Source of the DNA: JBDSKH01 sp035556655
Lineage (GTDB): Bacteria; Actinomycetota; Actinomycetes; Actinomycetales; Microbacteriaceae
DNA length: 64,000 nucleotides
Assembly (NCBI GenBank): GCA_035556655.1
Contig: DATMFW010000033.1
Span: forward strand, 62,001-126,000
Direction of reading: 5' to 3'
Below the pieces are notes generated by a model. That model made no database searches. It was not told where the DNA came from and was given only the letters and a program-made list of their open reading frames with translations. Shown here one piece after another: positions 33,878-42,120 of the stretch. Position 1 is the first letter of the stretch. Each line of letters opens with the position of its first letter. Made by a program: the position numbers and the translations under genes.

Positions 33878-35226
33878 GCCTTCCAGCCCTCCTCGGCGGC
33901 GATGCGGATCGCGTCGCCGACGAGCGTGATGGATCCGGTGACCAGCACCGCGCGCTTCGGGCCCTCCAGCGCCCAGGCCCGCGCCACCGCGAGCGCGTCG
34001 GAGAAGTAGCCGAACCCCTGCACCACCGGGGAGACCGCCGACACCAGCTCGGTGAGCTCGTCGACCTCGATCGCGCGCTCCGAGCTCGACCGGGTCACGA
34101 AGAACTGCGTGGCCACCGCGGCGAGTTCGGTGACGATCCCGTGCGCATCCTTGTCGGCCAGCACACCCAGCACGATGGTGATCTCGTCGAAATCGAAGTA
34201 CTCGGTCATGGCCGCGGCGAGCGCCGCCGCGCCATGGGGGTTGTGCGCGGCATCGACGATGACCGTGGGTGCCACACCCACCAGCTGCAGGCGACCCGGG
34301 GACGTCGCGGTCCCCAGCCCCTCGCTCACCACGTCCATCGACAGCGCGCGGGATCCGTCCCCCAGGAACGACTCGACGGCGGCGATGGCGACCGCCGCGT
34401 TCTGCGCCTGGTGATCGCCGTAGAGCGGCAGGTAGACCCCCTCGTACCGCCCCGCACGCCCCCGGATGTCGAGCACCTGACCGCCCACCGCGACGGTGGT
34501 GGACTCCACGGCGAAGTCGAGCCGCTCGATCGCGAGCGACGCCTCGTCGAGGCGCGCGGCGTCGCGCAGCTCGTCCATCGCATCCATCGACTGCATGGCG
34601 GTGACCACCGACGCGGCCGGCTTGATGATGCCGGCCTTGGTGCGGGCGATCTCGGCGACCGTGTCGCCCAGCCTGTTCTGGTGATCGAGCGCGATCGGCG
34701 TGAACACGGCGACCTGCCCGTCGGCGATGTTCGTCGAATCCCATTCCCCGCCCATGCCGACCTCGAGCACGATGACGTCGACCGGGGCATCGGCGAAGCA
34801 GGCGAACGCGAGCACGGTGAGCGCCTCGAAGAAGGTCAGCGGTTCCTCGCCGGCCGCCTCGAGCTCGGTGTCGACGATGAGCAAATGCGGCTGGATGTCG
34901 TCCCAGTTGCGGGCGAGCGCCTCGTTCGTGATCGGCTCGCCGTCGATGAGGATCCGCTCGTTCATGCGCACCAGGTGCGGGCTGGTGAGCAGTCCGGGCT
35001 TCAGGCCCGACGCCCGCAGCAGCGACTCGATCATGCGGCTGGTCGAGGTCTTGCCGTTCGTCCCGGTGATGTGCACGACCGGCGCCGAGCGCTGCGGATC
35101 GCCGAGCAGCTCGGCGACGCGGCGCGTCGGCTCGAGCCGGGGGCGGATCTGCGCCTCCCCCACCCGCTCGAGCAGCTCGCGGTAGACCTCGTCGGCCGCG
35201 TCCTCGAACTCCAGGTCGTCGCTCAC
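33874..35226 (-). CDS. folC: Folylpolyglutamate synthase / dihydrofolate synthase
   Basis: 450 residues from GTG 35226, overlapping the ileS stop. FolC adds glutamate to dihydropteroate and then extends the polyglutamate tail of folates. The Mur-ligase-like P-loop is VVHITGTNGKTSTSRMIES, followed by SPHLVRMNERI, VLEVGMGGEWDSTN (Mg-binding), ALDHQNRLGDTVAEIARTKAGI and the C-terminal domain with VDAAHNPHGAAAL. It is full length. Confidence 0.96.
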   Translation of the reverse strand: MSDDLEFEDAADEVYRELLERVGEAQIRPRLEPTRRVAELLGDPQRSAPVVHITGTNGKTSTSRMIESLLRASGLKPGLLTSPHLVRMNERILIDGEPITNEALARNWDDIQPHLLIVDTELEAAGEEPLTFFEALTVLAFACFADAPVDVIVLEVGMGGEWDSTNIADGQVAVFTPIALDHQNRLGDTVAEIARTKAGIIKPAASVVTAMQSMDAMDELRDAARLDEASLAIERLDFAVESTTVAVGGQVLDIRGRAGRYEGVYLPLYGDHQAQNAAVAIAAVESFLGDGSRALSMDVVSEGLGTATSPGRLQLVGVAPTVIVDAAHNPHGAAALAAAMTEYFDFDEITIVLGVLADKDAHGIVTELAAVATQFFVTRSSSERAIEVDELTELVSAVSPVVQGFGYFSDALAVARAWALEGPKRAVLVTGSITLVGDAIRIAAEEGWKA

Positions 35227-38200
35227 GCACGCTCCAGGTCGATCGACATCTCGCCCTCAGCCTCGCTGGCCTGCAGCGACGTGGCAAGCGTCTCGCCCGC
35301 GATGAGGTCGCGGTGCGCCTCGATGGCCGCGACCGTCGCCGCGTCGGCGGTCAGGGCCAGCCGGATGCGATCCCCGACCTCCAGCCCCGCGTCGCGCCGC
35401 GCCTGCTGCACCGCACGCACGACATCGCGCGCGAGACCCTCGGCCTCGAGCTCGGGGGTGACGTGCGTGTCGAGCACGACGAATCCGCCGCCGGGCAGGA
35501 ACGCGATGGCGCTGTCGGGGTCGGCGGCCTCGAGTTCGAGGTCGTACTCACCCGGCTGCAGCGCCGTGCCGCCCGCCGTGACGAGGTCGCCCTCCGCACT
35601 CCAGTCGCCCGATTTCGCCGCCTGGATGATGCGCTGCACGTCCTTGCCGACCCGCGGGCCGAGTGCACGGGCGTTCACGGTGAGCCGCCGGGTGATGCCG
35701 AAGTCGCCGAGGCTGGATTCCTGCAGCTCGGCGATCTCGACCTGCTTGACGTTGAGCTCGTCGCGGAGGATCGCGGCGTAGCCGGCCACGTCGGGCCCGA
35801 CCACGGTGAGCTTCGCCAGCGGGAGTCGCACCCGGAGCTTGCGGGCCTTGCGCAGCGCGCTCGTCGAGGACGCGATGGCCCGCACCGCATCCATCTCGGC
35901 CACCAGGGCCGGGTCGCTCGGGAACTCGGCGGCAGCGGGCCAGTCCGCGAGGTGCACGCTCCGGCCGCCGGTGAGGCCCTTCCAGATCTCCTCGGTGACG
36001 AGGGGCAGCAGGGGCGCCGCCATGCGGCACATCGTCTCGAGCACGGTGAACAGCGTGTCGAAGGCGTCCGCGTCGTCTCCCGCCCAGAACCGGTCGCGGC
36101 TGCGGCGCACGTACCAGTTGGTCAGCACGTCGCCGAAGTCGCGCAGCGCATCGGCCGCGAACGGGCTGTCGAGGTCGTCGAGGTGCTCGGTCACCTGCTC
36201 GAGCACCTCGCGGGTCTTGGCGAGGATGTAGCGGTCGAGCACCTGCGCGCTGTCGGTGCGGCGCGTGGCGGTGACGCCCGCGGCGTTGGCGTAGAGCGTG
36301 AAGAAGTAGTACGTGCTCCACAGCGGCAGCATGAGCTCGCGGACCCCGGCGCGGATACCCTCCTCGGTGACCACGAGGTTGCCCCCGCGGATGACGGAGG
36401 ACGACATCAGGAACCAGCGCATCGCATCCGCGCCGTCGCGGTCGAAGACCTCGGTGACATCGGGATAGTTGCGCAGCGACTTCGACATCTTCTGCCCGTC
36501 GTTGCCGAGCACGATGCCGTGGCTGAGGGCGCTGGCGAACGCCGGCCGGTCGAACAGCGCCGTCGACAGCACGTGCATCAGGTAGAACCAGCCGCGGGTC
36601 TGCCCGATGTACTCCACGATGAAGTCGGCGGGGCTGTGGGTGTCGAACCACTCGCGGTTCTCGAACGGATAGTGCACCTGAGCGAAGGGCATCGACCCGG
36701 AGTCGAACCAGACATCCAGCACGTCCTCGATGCGCCGCATCGTCGATTTCCCGGTCGGGTCGTCGGGGTTCGGCCGGGTCAGTTCGTCGATGAACGGGCG
36801 GTGCAGGTCGGTCGGGCGGATGCCGAAGTCGCGTTCCAGCTCATCGAGCGACCCGTAGACATCGACCCGCGGGTAGGCGGGGTCATCGCTCTTCCACACC
36901 GGGATCGGGGAACCCCAGTACCGGTTCCGGCTGATCGACCAATCGCGGGCGTTGCTCAGCCACTTGCCGAACTGGCCGTCCTTGACGTTCTCGGGCACCC
37001 AGGTGATCTGCTGGTTCAGCTCGCCCATCTGATCGCGGATCTCGGTGACCCGCACGTACCAGGACGACACCGCCTTGTAGATCAACGGGTTGCGGCAGCG
37101 CCAGCAGTGCGGGTAGCTGTGCTCGTAGGACTTCAGCTGGAACAGCCTGCCCTGGTCCTTGAGCATGCCGGTCAGCGGCTTGTTCGCATCGAACCAGTGC
37201 TGACCGGCGACCTCGGCGACGCCCGGCAGGAACCGGCCGCCGTCGTCGAGCGACAGGATCACGGGGATGCCGGCCGCGGCGCAGGTCACCTGGTCGTCCT
37301 CTCCGTAGGCCGGCGCCTGGTGCACGATGCCGGTGCCCTCGCCGGTGGCGACGTAGTCGGCGACCAGGATCTGGAACGCGTGCTCGCCGTACTCCTCGCG
37401 GTAGAAGTCCCAGAGCGGGTCGTAGCGCACGCCCGCGAGATCGGCGCCGCGCACCGTCGAGGCGATCTCCGCATCCGCCCGCGTCTGGTAGCCCAGCTCT
37501 TTCAGGTAGGCGCCGATCGTGTCGGCGGCGAGCAGGTATTCCGCGACGCCGTCGGCGGAGCGCACCACCGCGTACTCGATGTCCGGGCCCACCGCCAGCG
37601 CCGCGTTGGTCGGCAGGGTCCAGGGGGTCGTGGTCCAGGCCAGCGCCTGCACGCCGGTGAGTCCCAGGGCCTCGGCGCGTTCCCCGACCAGCGGGAAGGT
37701 GACCGTCACCGACTGGTCCTGGCGCATCTTGTAGACGTCGTCGTCCATGCGCAGTTCGTGGTTGCTGAGCGGGGTCTCGTCGTTCCAGCAGTACGGCAGC
37801 ACCCGGAAGCCCTCGTAGGCCAGGCCCTTGTCGTACAGGGTCTTGAAGGCCCAGATCACGCTCTCCATGAACGTGATGTCGAGAGTCTTGTAGTCGTTGT
37901 CGAAATCGACCCAGCGGGCCTGGCGGGTGACGTAGTCCTCCCACTCCTTCGTGTAGTGCAGCACCGATTCGCGGGCCTTGGCGTTGAAGGCGCCGATGCC
38001 CATGTCTTCGATCTCGTGCTTCTGGGTGATGCCGAGCTGGCGCATCGCCTCGAGCTCGGCCGGCAGGCCGTGGGTGTCCCAGCCGAAGCGGCGCACCACC
38101 TGCTTGCCGCGCATCGTCTGATAGCGCGGGAAGAGGTCTTTGGCATACCCGGTCAGCAGGTGCCCGTAGTGCGGAAGGCCGTTGGCGAACGGCGGGCCGT

Positions 38201-38333
38201 CGTAGAACACCCACTCTTCGCGGCCATCGCGCTGCTCGACGCTGGCGCGGAAGGTGTCGTCCTTCTTCCAGAACGCCAGGATGCCGCGCTCGATCTCCGG
38301 GAAGTCCGGGGATGCGGGGATCTGGGGGTACAT
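35223..38333 (-). CDS. ileS: Isoleucyl-tRNA synthetase, long (eukaryote-like, type 2) form
   Basis: 1036 residues from ATG 38333, whose SD (GAGGAG) lies in the T-box antisequestrator region. It charges tRNA-Ile. Class I motifs are HYGH in ANGLPHYGHLLTGYAKD and KMSKS in GQKMSKSLRNYPDV. The CP1 editing domain, with its TTPWTLPTNAAL threonine-rich segment, follows at about 325. The length and the HYGH/GYAKD context match type 2 IleRS, the group usually insensitive to mupirocin (known for the family; not shown here). The gene heads the folC-DUF4233-ndk operon and is controlled by a T-box leader. Confidence 0.97.
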   Translation of the reverse strand: MYPQIPASPDFPEIERGILAFWKKDDTFRASVEQRDGREEWVFYDGPPFANGLPHYGHLLTGYAKDLFPRYQTMRGKQVVRRFGWDTHGLPAELEAMRQLGITQKHEIEDMGIGAFNAKARESVLHYTKEWEDYVTRQARWVDFDNDYKTLDITFMESVIWAFKTLYDKGLAYEGFRVLPYCWNDETPLSNHELRMDDDVYKMRQDQSVTVTFPLVGERAEALGLTGVQALAWTTTPWTLPTNAALAVGPDIEYAVVRSADGVAEYLLAADTIGAYLKELGYQTRADAEIASTVRGADLAGVRYDPLWDFYREEYGEHAFQILVADYVATGEGTGIVHQAPAYGEDDQVTCAAAGIPVILSLDDGGRFLPGVAEVAGQHWFDANKPLTGMLKDQGRLFQLKSYEHSYPHCWRCRNPLIYKAVSSWYVRVTEIRDQMGELNQQITWVPENVKDGQFGKWLSNARDWSISRNRYWGSPIPVWKSDDPAYPRVDVYGSLDELERDFGIRPTDLHRPFIDELTRPNPDDPTGKSTMRRIEDVLDVWFDSGSMPFAQVHYPFENREWFDTHSPADFIVEYIGQTRGWFYLMHVLSTALFDRPAFASALSHGIVLGNDGQKMSKSLRNYPDVTEVFDRDGADAMRWFLMSSSVIRGGNLVVTEEGIRAGVRELMLPLWSTYYFFTLYANAAGVTATRRTDSAQVLDRYILAKTREVLEQVTEHLDDLDSPFAADALRDFGDVLTNWYVRRSRDRFWAGDDADAFDTLFTVLETMCRMAAPLLPLVTEEIWKGLTGGRSVHLADWPAAAEFPSDPALVAEMDAVRAIASSTSALRKARKLRVRLPLAKLTVVGPDVAGYAAILRDELNVKQVEIAELQESSLGDFGITRRLTVNARALGPRVGKDVQRIIQAAKSGDWSAEGDLVTAGGTALQPGEYDLELEAADPDSAIAFLPGGGFVVLDTHVTPELEAEGLARDVVRAVQQARRDAGLEVGDRIRLALTADAATVAAIEAHRDLIAGETLATSLQASEAEGEMSIDLERA

Positions 38334-38514
38334 CGGTCTCCTCGTTCTCGGATGAGGACGACTCTCGCCGCGGTACCACCTCGATTGCCGGGGTCTCGAC
38401 AGGCTCGACCACCGACCACTCTTGACTCGCTGTGACGGGCTACCCCGCTCGGTTCTAATCCCCTCGCGGGTTTCTTCCGAGGACTCCCCGGTGATGGCCG
38501 GTTCGCAGTCTGTG
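38334..38514 (-). promoter_or_regulatory. T-box riboswitch (translational, ultrashort stem I) for ileS
   Basis: Read on the minus strand. Stem I is GACT/AGTC (38510-38507 with 38485-38482) closing a CCGG/CCGG hairpin whose CCATCA loop holds an AUC isoleucine specifier at 38495-38493. A stem II-like CTCGG/CCGAG pair follows. The conserved T-box AGGTGGTACCGCGG is complementary to 38369-38382. TCCTC (38358-38354) can pair with the ribosome site GAGGA (38343-38339), so regulation is at translation. This is the actinobacterial ileS design: uncharged tRNA-Ile opens the ribosome site. No terminator U-run is present. Confidence 0.9.
38392..38410. repeat. REP-like element within the ileS T-box leader
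   Basis: GGTCTCGACAGGCTCGACC is a 19-bp near-palindrome lying between stem II and the T-box sequence. It matches the arms of the REP-like elements at 26.5 and 62.0 kb. Confidence 0.75.
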
Positions 38515-38520
38515 CCGTCG

Positions 38521-38526
38521 ATTCTA
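38521..38526 (-). promoter_or_regulatory. Candidate ileS -10
   Basis: The minus strand reads TAGAAT, placing the transcript start at about 38514, four bases before stem I of the T-box. The divergent MHS promoter (TAGGCT, 38557-38562) is 30 bases away. Confidence 0.55.
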
Positions 38527-38571
38527 GCGCCGCCCGGGAATAGAACCGTGCGCCGATAGGCTCTGGTACTC

Positions 38572-39891
38572 GTGACCATCACAGACAGTGGCAAAGTGCC
38601 AACCACTACGTCGTCCTCGGTCCAGACCACCCGCCGGGTCGCCTGGGCATCGCTCGTCGGAACCGCTCTGGAATCCTTCGACTTCTACGTGTTCGCCTAC
38701 TTCAGCGCGTACTTCGCGGGTGCGCTGTTCTTCACCCCGCTGGGCGATGTCGGGCAGACCGCGTCCGCGTTCGCGACCATCGGGGCGGCCTTCCTCGTCC
38801 GTCCGCTCGGGGCCGTGCTGTTCGGCCATCTCGGCGATCGGATCGGTCGGCGCAAGACGCTGCTCATCACGATCGCGATCATGGGCATCGCGACGGGTCT
38901 CATCGGGTTCCTGCCGGTGTTCGACCAGGTGGGCTGGCTCGCGCCGGTCCTGCTCGTCGTGTTGCGCCTGGTGCAGGGCATCTCGCTCGGCGGAGAGTGG
39001 GGCGGCTCGATCCTGGTCGCCACCGAGCACGCCTCGCAGAAGCGGCACGCGTTCTGGGCCGCGATCCCGCAACTCGGGTCGCCGATCGGCTCGACCCTGT
39101 CGGCCGTGGCCTTCATCGTCATGGTGCTGACCTTCAGCCAGGCGGACCTGGCGGCCTGGGGCTGGCGCATTCCGTTCCTCATCGCCCTGCCGCTGCTGCT
39201 GGTCTCGCTCTACCTGCGCTGGTCGATCACCGAGACCCCGGTCTTCGCGAAGATCGCGGCCGAGAACCGCCGTGCGCGTGTGCCGGTCGCCGAGGTGTTC
39301 CGCACGAAGCCGCTCGCCGTGCTCATCGCGATCGGGGCGGCGCTGCTCGGCATCGGCTCGTACGCGCTGATGAACACGTACACGATCAACTACGGAACCG
39401 ACAAGCTCGGCTTCAGCTTCATGGACCTGCTGATCGCGACCTCGATCGGGGCGCTGCTGCAGCTGATCACCATCCCGCTGTTCGGCCAGCTCGCGGCACG
39501 CATCGGGTCGGCGCGCGTGGTGTTCTGGGGCGCGGTCGCCACCCTGGTGGTGACGTTCCCGATGTACTACCTGCTGCAGTTCGCGACGTTCCCGATCCTG
39601 GTGGCGACGATGATCATCGGCGGCATCTTCCCGACGGCGGCGTGGGCAGCGCTCGGCGGGCTGATGAGCGACCTGTTCGGCGGACGCGTGCGGTTCACGG
39701 CGCTGTCGGTGGCGTACAGCATCGCGGCCGTGATCACCGGATTCATCCCGAACTACACGCTGGCGATCTCCGAGGCGACGGATGCGGCATGGTGGCACCC
39801 GGGGATCATCCTCGCCGCGCTGTCGATCATCACCGCCGTGGCGGCGTTCGCCGCGGGCCGTCGCCGCGCGGAACCGGTCGAGGCGGCCTAG
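38572..39891 (+). CDS. MFS transporter, metabolite:H+ symporter (MHS/ShiA-ProP) family
   Basis: 439 residues from GTG. There are twelve helices with MHS signatures: ASLVGTALESFDFYVFAY in helix 1, motif A GHLGDRIGRRKTLL, and RLVQGISLGGEWGGSILVATEHA after helix 4. MHS proteins import organic acids, osmolytes or shikimate with protons; this one's substrate is unknown. TAGGCT at 38557-38562 is the probable -10. The C-terminus ends AEPVEAA, encoded by GAACCGGTCGAG, a stretch that matches the REP-like elements. The stop overlaps the converging DUF1648 gene by four bases. Confidence 0.92.
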   Translation: MTITDSGKVPTTTSSSVQTTRRVAWASLVGTALESFDFYVFAYFSAYFAGALFFTPLGDVGQTASAFATIGAAFLVRPLGAVLFGHLGDRIGRRKTLLITIAIMGIATGLIGFLPVFDQVGWLAPVLLVVLRLVQGISLGGEWGGSILVATEHASQKRHAFWAAIPQLGSPIGSTLSAVAFIVMVLTFSQADLAAWGWRIPFLIALPLLLVSLYLRWSITETPVFAKIAAENRRARVPVAEVFRTKPLAVLIAIGAALLGIGSYALMNTYTINYGTDKLGFSFMDLLIATSIGALLQLITIPLFGQLAARIGSARVVFWGAVATLVVTFPMYYLLQFATFPILVATMIIGGIFPTAAWAALGGLMSDLFGGRVRFTALSVAYSIAAVITGFIPNYTLAISEATDAAWWHPGIILAALSIITAVAAFAAGRRRAEPVEAA

Positions 39892-40856
39892 CCCCGCTTC
39901 GCCGCGTAGGCCGTGAGCAGCCCGGCGGCCGTGGCGGCGTCGTCCACCGTGACGATGACCGCCCGGCCGTCGCGGCGCTGCACCTCGAGCGCCTCGCCGC
40001 CGCGGGTGACGATCCCGAGCCGGCGTCCCAGTCCGAGCCGGATGCCGTAGCCGCCGAACTCGCCGAGCGGCACGACGTCGGTGACCCCGGCCGCCACCAC
40101 ATCGGCGGTCGCGACGCGGTACATCGGCCAGCCGAGCGCCGCGCGGACCGTCAGCCCGGAGGGGTCGACCCGCACCCGCCAGGAGACCGTGCCGAGCAGC
40201 GCGAGCGACAGCACGACGGGGACGACGACGAGCCACCAGGACCCGGTCGTCCCGATCGCGAACGCGACCCCGCCCGTTGCGAGGACGACGGTGGCGACAA
40301 GCGCGACGAGCACCCCGGCCGAGAACCGGGCGTGACCGACCCAGACCACGCGCTCGCCCGGGGCGAGCGGGACCGAGGTCCCGGGTTCGCGCATCGAGCG
40401 CCCGGCGACGGAGCGCGGCAGGACCAGCCAGCCGAGCGCGGCGAGCGCGAACGCGACGACGGCTCCGATACCGATGAAGGCTCCGATCGGCTGCGCTCCG
40501 GTGGCGCCGTCGCGCTGGAGGGCGACCGACGACAGCATCGCGTAGGTCACGAAGAACCCGACGAACAGGGCCGAGACCAGCAGCACCTTGTGCGTCGCGG
40601 TCGGGCCGGCCGGGGTCATGCTGCGCGTCGCGATGATCGTGAAGGTCACCGGGAGTGCGACGCCGACGACGGCGAGCATCAGCGGCATGGTCCACGCCGG
40701 GCCGAAGGCGTCGGGCTCGCCGCTGAAGCCCCAGTGGGTGGCGATCTCGGCCGGCATCGCGGGCAGCCACGCCAGCAGCACGCCGACGCCGATCGCCACC
40801 AGCGTGAGGGGCAGGATCAGCCCGACCAGGGCGATACGGAAGGTGAGCCGGTTCAT
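39888..40856 (-). CDS. DUF1648 membrane protein coupled to GntR regulator
   Basis: 322 residues. The N-terminal DUF1648 domain is clear (MPAEIATHWGFSGEPDAFGPAW, about 33-55), between helices. Further helices run to about residue 240, and a cytoplasmic C-terminal part (PLGEFGGYGIRLGLGRRLGIVTRGGEALEVQRRDGRAVIVTVDD) resembles the PH-like end of related proteins. SdpI-type DUF1648 proteins act in immunity to cell-envelope toxins or in sensing. The four-base overlap with a YtrA-type GntR gene is the typical pairing in actinobacteria. The role is inferred. Confidence 0.82.
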   Translation of the reverse strand: MNRLTFRIALVGLILPLTLVAIGVGVLLAWLPAMPAEIATHWGFSGEPDAFGPAWTMPLMLAVVGVALPVTFTIIATRSMTPAGPTATHKVLLVSALFVGFFVTYAMLSSVALQRDGATGAQPIGAFIGIGAVVAFALAALGWLVLPRSVAGRSMREPGTSVPLAPGERVVWVGHARFSAGVLVALVATVVLATGGVAFAIGTTGSWWLVVVPVVLSLALLGTVSWRVRVDPSGLTVRAALGWPMYRVATADVVAAGVTDVVPLGEFGGYGIRLGLGRRLGIVTRGGEALEVQRRDGRAVIVTVDDAATAAGLLTAYAAKRG

Positions 40857-41206
40857 CGGGTGTACTCCTCGGTGATCAGGGCGACCAGGGTTCCGGCGCC
40901 GACACCGCGCCGACGGGCCTCGCCGACGAGCTCGCGGACCGCCTCGAGCAGTTCCGGTGCCAGCGCGGCCCCCTCGGCGATGACGGCGCCACGACCGCGG
41001 CGCAGGTCGACGAGGCCCTCGTCGCGCAGGGATTGGTAGGCCTTCAAGACGGTGTGGATGTTGATCTCCAGTGCCGCCGCGACGTCGCGTGCTCCGGGCA
41101 GGCGCTCGCCGGCTCTCAGCCCGCCGCGGGCGAGTTCGGCGCGGACGGACGCGGCGAGCTGCTCGAAGATCGGGACCGATGAGGCCGGGTCGATACGGAG
41201 GAGCAT
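40853..41206 (-). CDS. GntR-family regulator, YtrA-like
   Basis: 117 residues. The winged-helix domain (VPIFEQLAASVRAELARGGLRAGERLPGARDVAAALEINIHTVLKAYQSL) is followed by a short helical tail in place of a ligand domain, the YtrA subgroup that controls adjacent membrane proteins and ABC systems. I choose ATG 41206 over ATG 41215, because TAGGAT (complement of 41214-41219) lies seven bases upstream and overlaps the longer start. The 23-bp palindrome just beyond this -10 is the expected autoregulatory operator. Confidence 0.92.
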   Translation of the reverse strand: MLLRIDPASSVPIFEQLAASVRAELARGGLRAGERLPGARDVAAALEINIHTVLKAYQSLRDEGLVDLRRGRGAVIAEGAALAPELLEAVRELVGEARRRGVGAGTLVALITEEYTR

Positions 41207-41213
41207 GGTCGTC

Positions 41214-41219
41214 ATCCTA
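41214..41219 (-). promoter_or_regulatory. Candidate -10 for GntR-DUF1648 operon
   Basis: TAGGAT on the minus strand, seven bases before ATG 41206 and immediately next to the operator palindrome. Confidence 0.55.
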
Positions 41220-41242
41220 TTGTTCTATTTGTAATAGCACAA
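41220..41242. promoter_or_regulatory. 23-bp perfect palindrome, GntR operator
   Basis: TTGT-n-CTATT-nnn-AATAG-n-ACAA is symmetric about 41231. It occupies the -35 region of the GntR promoter and lies 66 bases before the divergent gene at 41308. AT-rich in a 70% GC background, it stands out strongly. Confidence 0.8.
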
Positions 41243-41307
41243 CTTTCGATGTCAACCTGGCGCCGGGCCCCGCTCGTCGCCAGAATGAACCCACCGAGAG
41301 GACGATC

Positions 41308-41934
41308 ATGAGCGACGACACCCCGACACAGCGTTTCGAGGTCCAAGAGGACCTGCAGGAGGAGAAGCAGAAGTCCCGCGGCCTGATGATCGCCTTGATC
41401 GCGGCCGCCGGGCTGCTGATCGCGACACTCATCGTGCTGGTGATCATCCTGCTGCCCAAGGGCAGCGGAGATCCGCAGGCCGGTGACACGCAGAGCCCCG
41501 AGCCGGGCATCAGCGAGACGCCCGCCCCCGAACCGACGGTGAGCGAGGTCCCGACCCCGAACGCCGAGCCCGAGCCCACCCAGCAGCCGCAGCAGCCGCA
41601 GCAGCCCTCCGGGCCGGCGATCACCAGCTTCACGGTGTCGCCGGGAACCGTGTACTGCAACACGCAGGCCCCGGTGCAGCCGCAGAACCAGTACCTCAGC
41701 ATCAGCTGGAGCACCGTCGGGGCCGACGAGATCCGCATCGGGACCTACGACCCCTACGGCGATTACTCCACCCGGTACTACAACCTGCCGCCGAACGGCA
41801 ATGCGAGCTCGATCGGGCAGGACGTGATCTACCAGTGCCCCGAGGCGACCCAGACGTGGCGCATCGAGATCGTCGCGAACGGAAAGGTGTTCAAGAAGGA
41901 AGTCACGATCAAGAACAAGGGCGACCTGCAGTAG
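41308..41934 (+). CDS. Membrane-anchored extracellular protein, paralogue 1
   Basis: 208 residues. A short acidic cytoplasmic head (TQRFEVQEDLQEEKQKSR) is followed by one helix (LMIALIAAAGLLIATLIVLVIILL), a Pro/Glu/Gln-rich linker (about 53-108) and a C-terminal domain of about 100 residues. That domain starts ITSFTVSPGTVYC and has a second cysteine in VIYQCPEATQ, likely a disulfide across a beta-sandwich. It shares order and spacing with the next gene (SISW / KISWAS, CPEATQTWRIEI, GKVFKKEVTIKN). It faces the GntR operator, so GntR may also control it. Function unknown. Confidence 0.7.
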   Translation: MSDDTPTQRFEVQEDLQEEKQKSRGLMIALIAAAGLLIATLIVLVIILLPKGSGDPQAGDTQSPEPGISETPAPEPTVSEVPTPNAEPEPTQQPQQPQQPSGPAITSFTVSPGTVYCNTQAPVQPQNQYLSISWSTVGADEIRIGTYDPYGDYSTRYYNLPPNGNASSIGQDVIYQCPEATQTWRIEIVANGKVFKKEVTIKNKGDLQ

Positions 41935-41947
41935 GACACCATCGACG

Positions 41948-41979
41948 ACGGCCCCGTGGAGTTCGCTCCGCGGGGCCGT
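41948..41979 (+). terminator. Hairpin after paralogue 1
   Basis: ACGGCCCCG pairs with CGGGGCCGT, and TGGA with TCCG partly extends the stem, around a GTTCGC loop. It lies 13 bases after the stop at 41934. No long T run follows. Confidence 0.6.
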
Positions 41980-42120
41980 TCGCGTTTCCGCGAGATCCGT
42001 CATCCGACCGATGGGAGAGAGGGCGACCGATTTCTATCGTGAACCTGTCAACCCGCGCGACCACCTCATCCGTCGCGTGAGTGACGCAGCACCCACAGAC
42101 CACACAGATAGGACGACACC

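Noticed and set aside
35313..38435. Long open frame antisense to ileS
   Set aside because: Shadow of a certain gene; low-complexity Arg/Val/Gly composition, no start signal.
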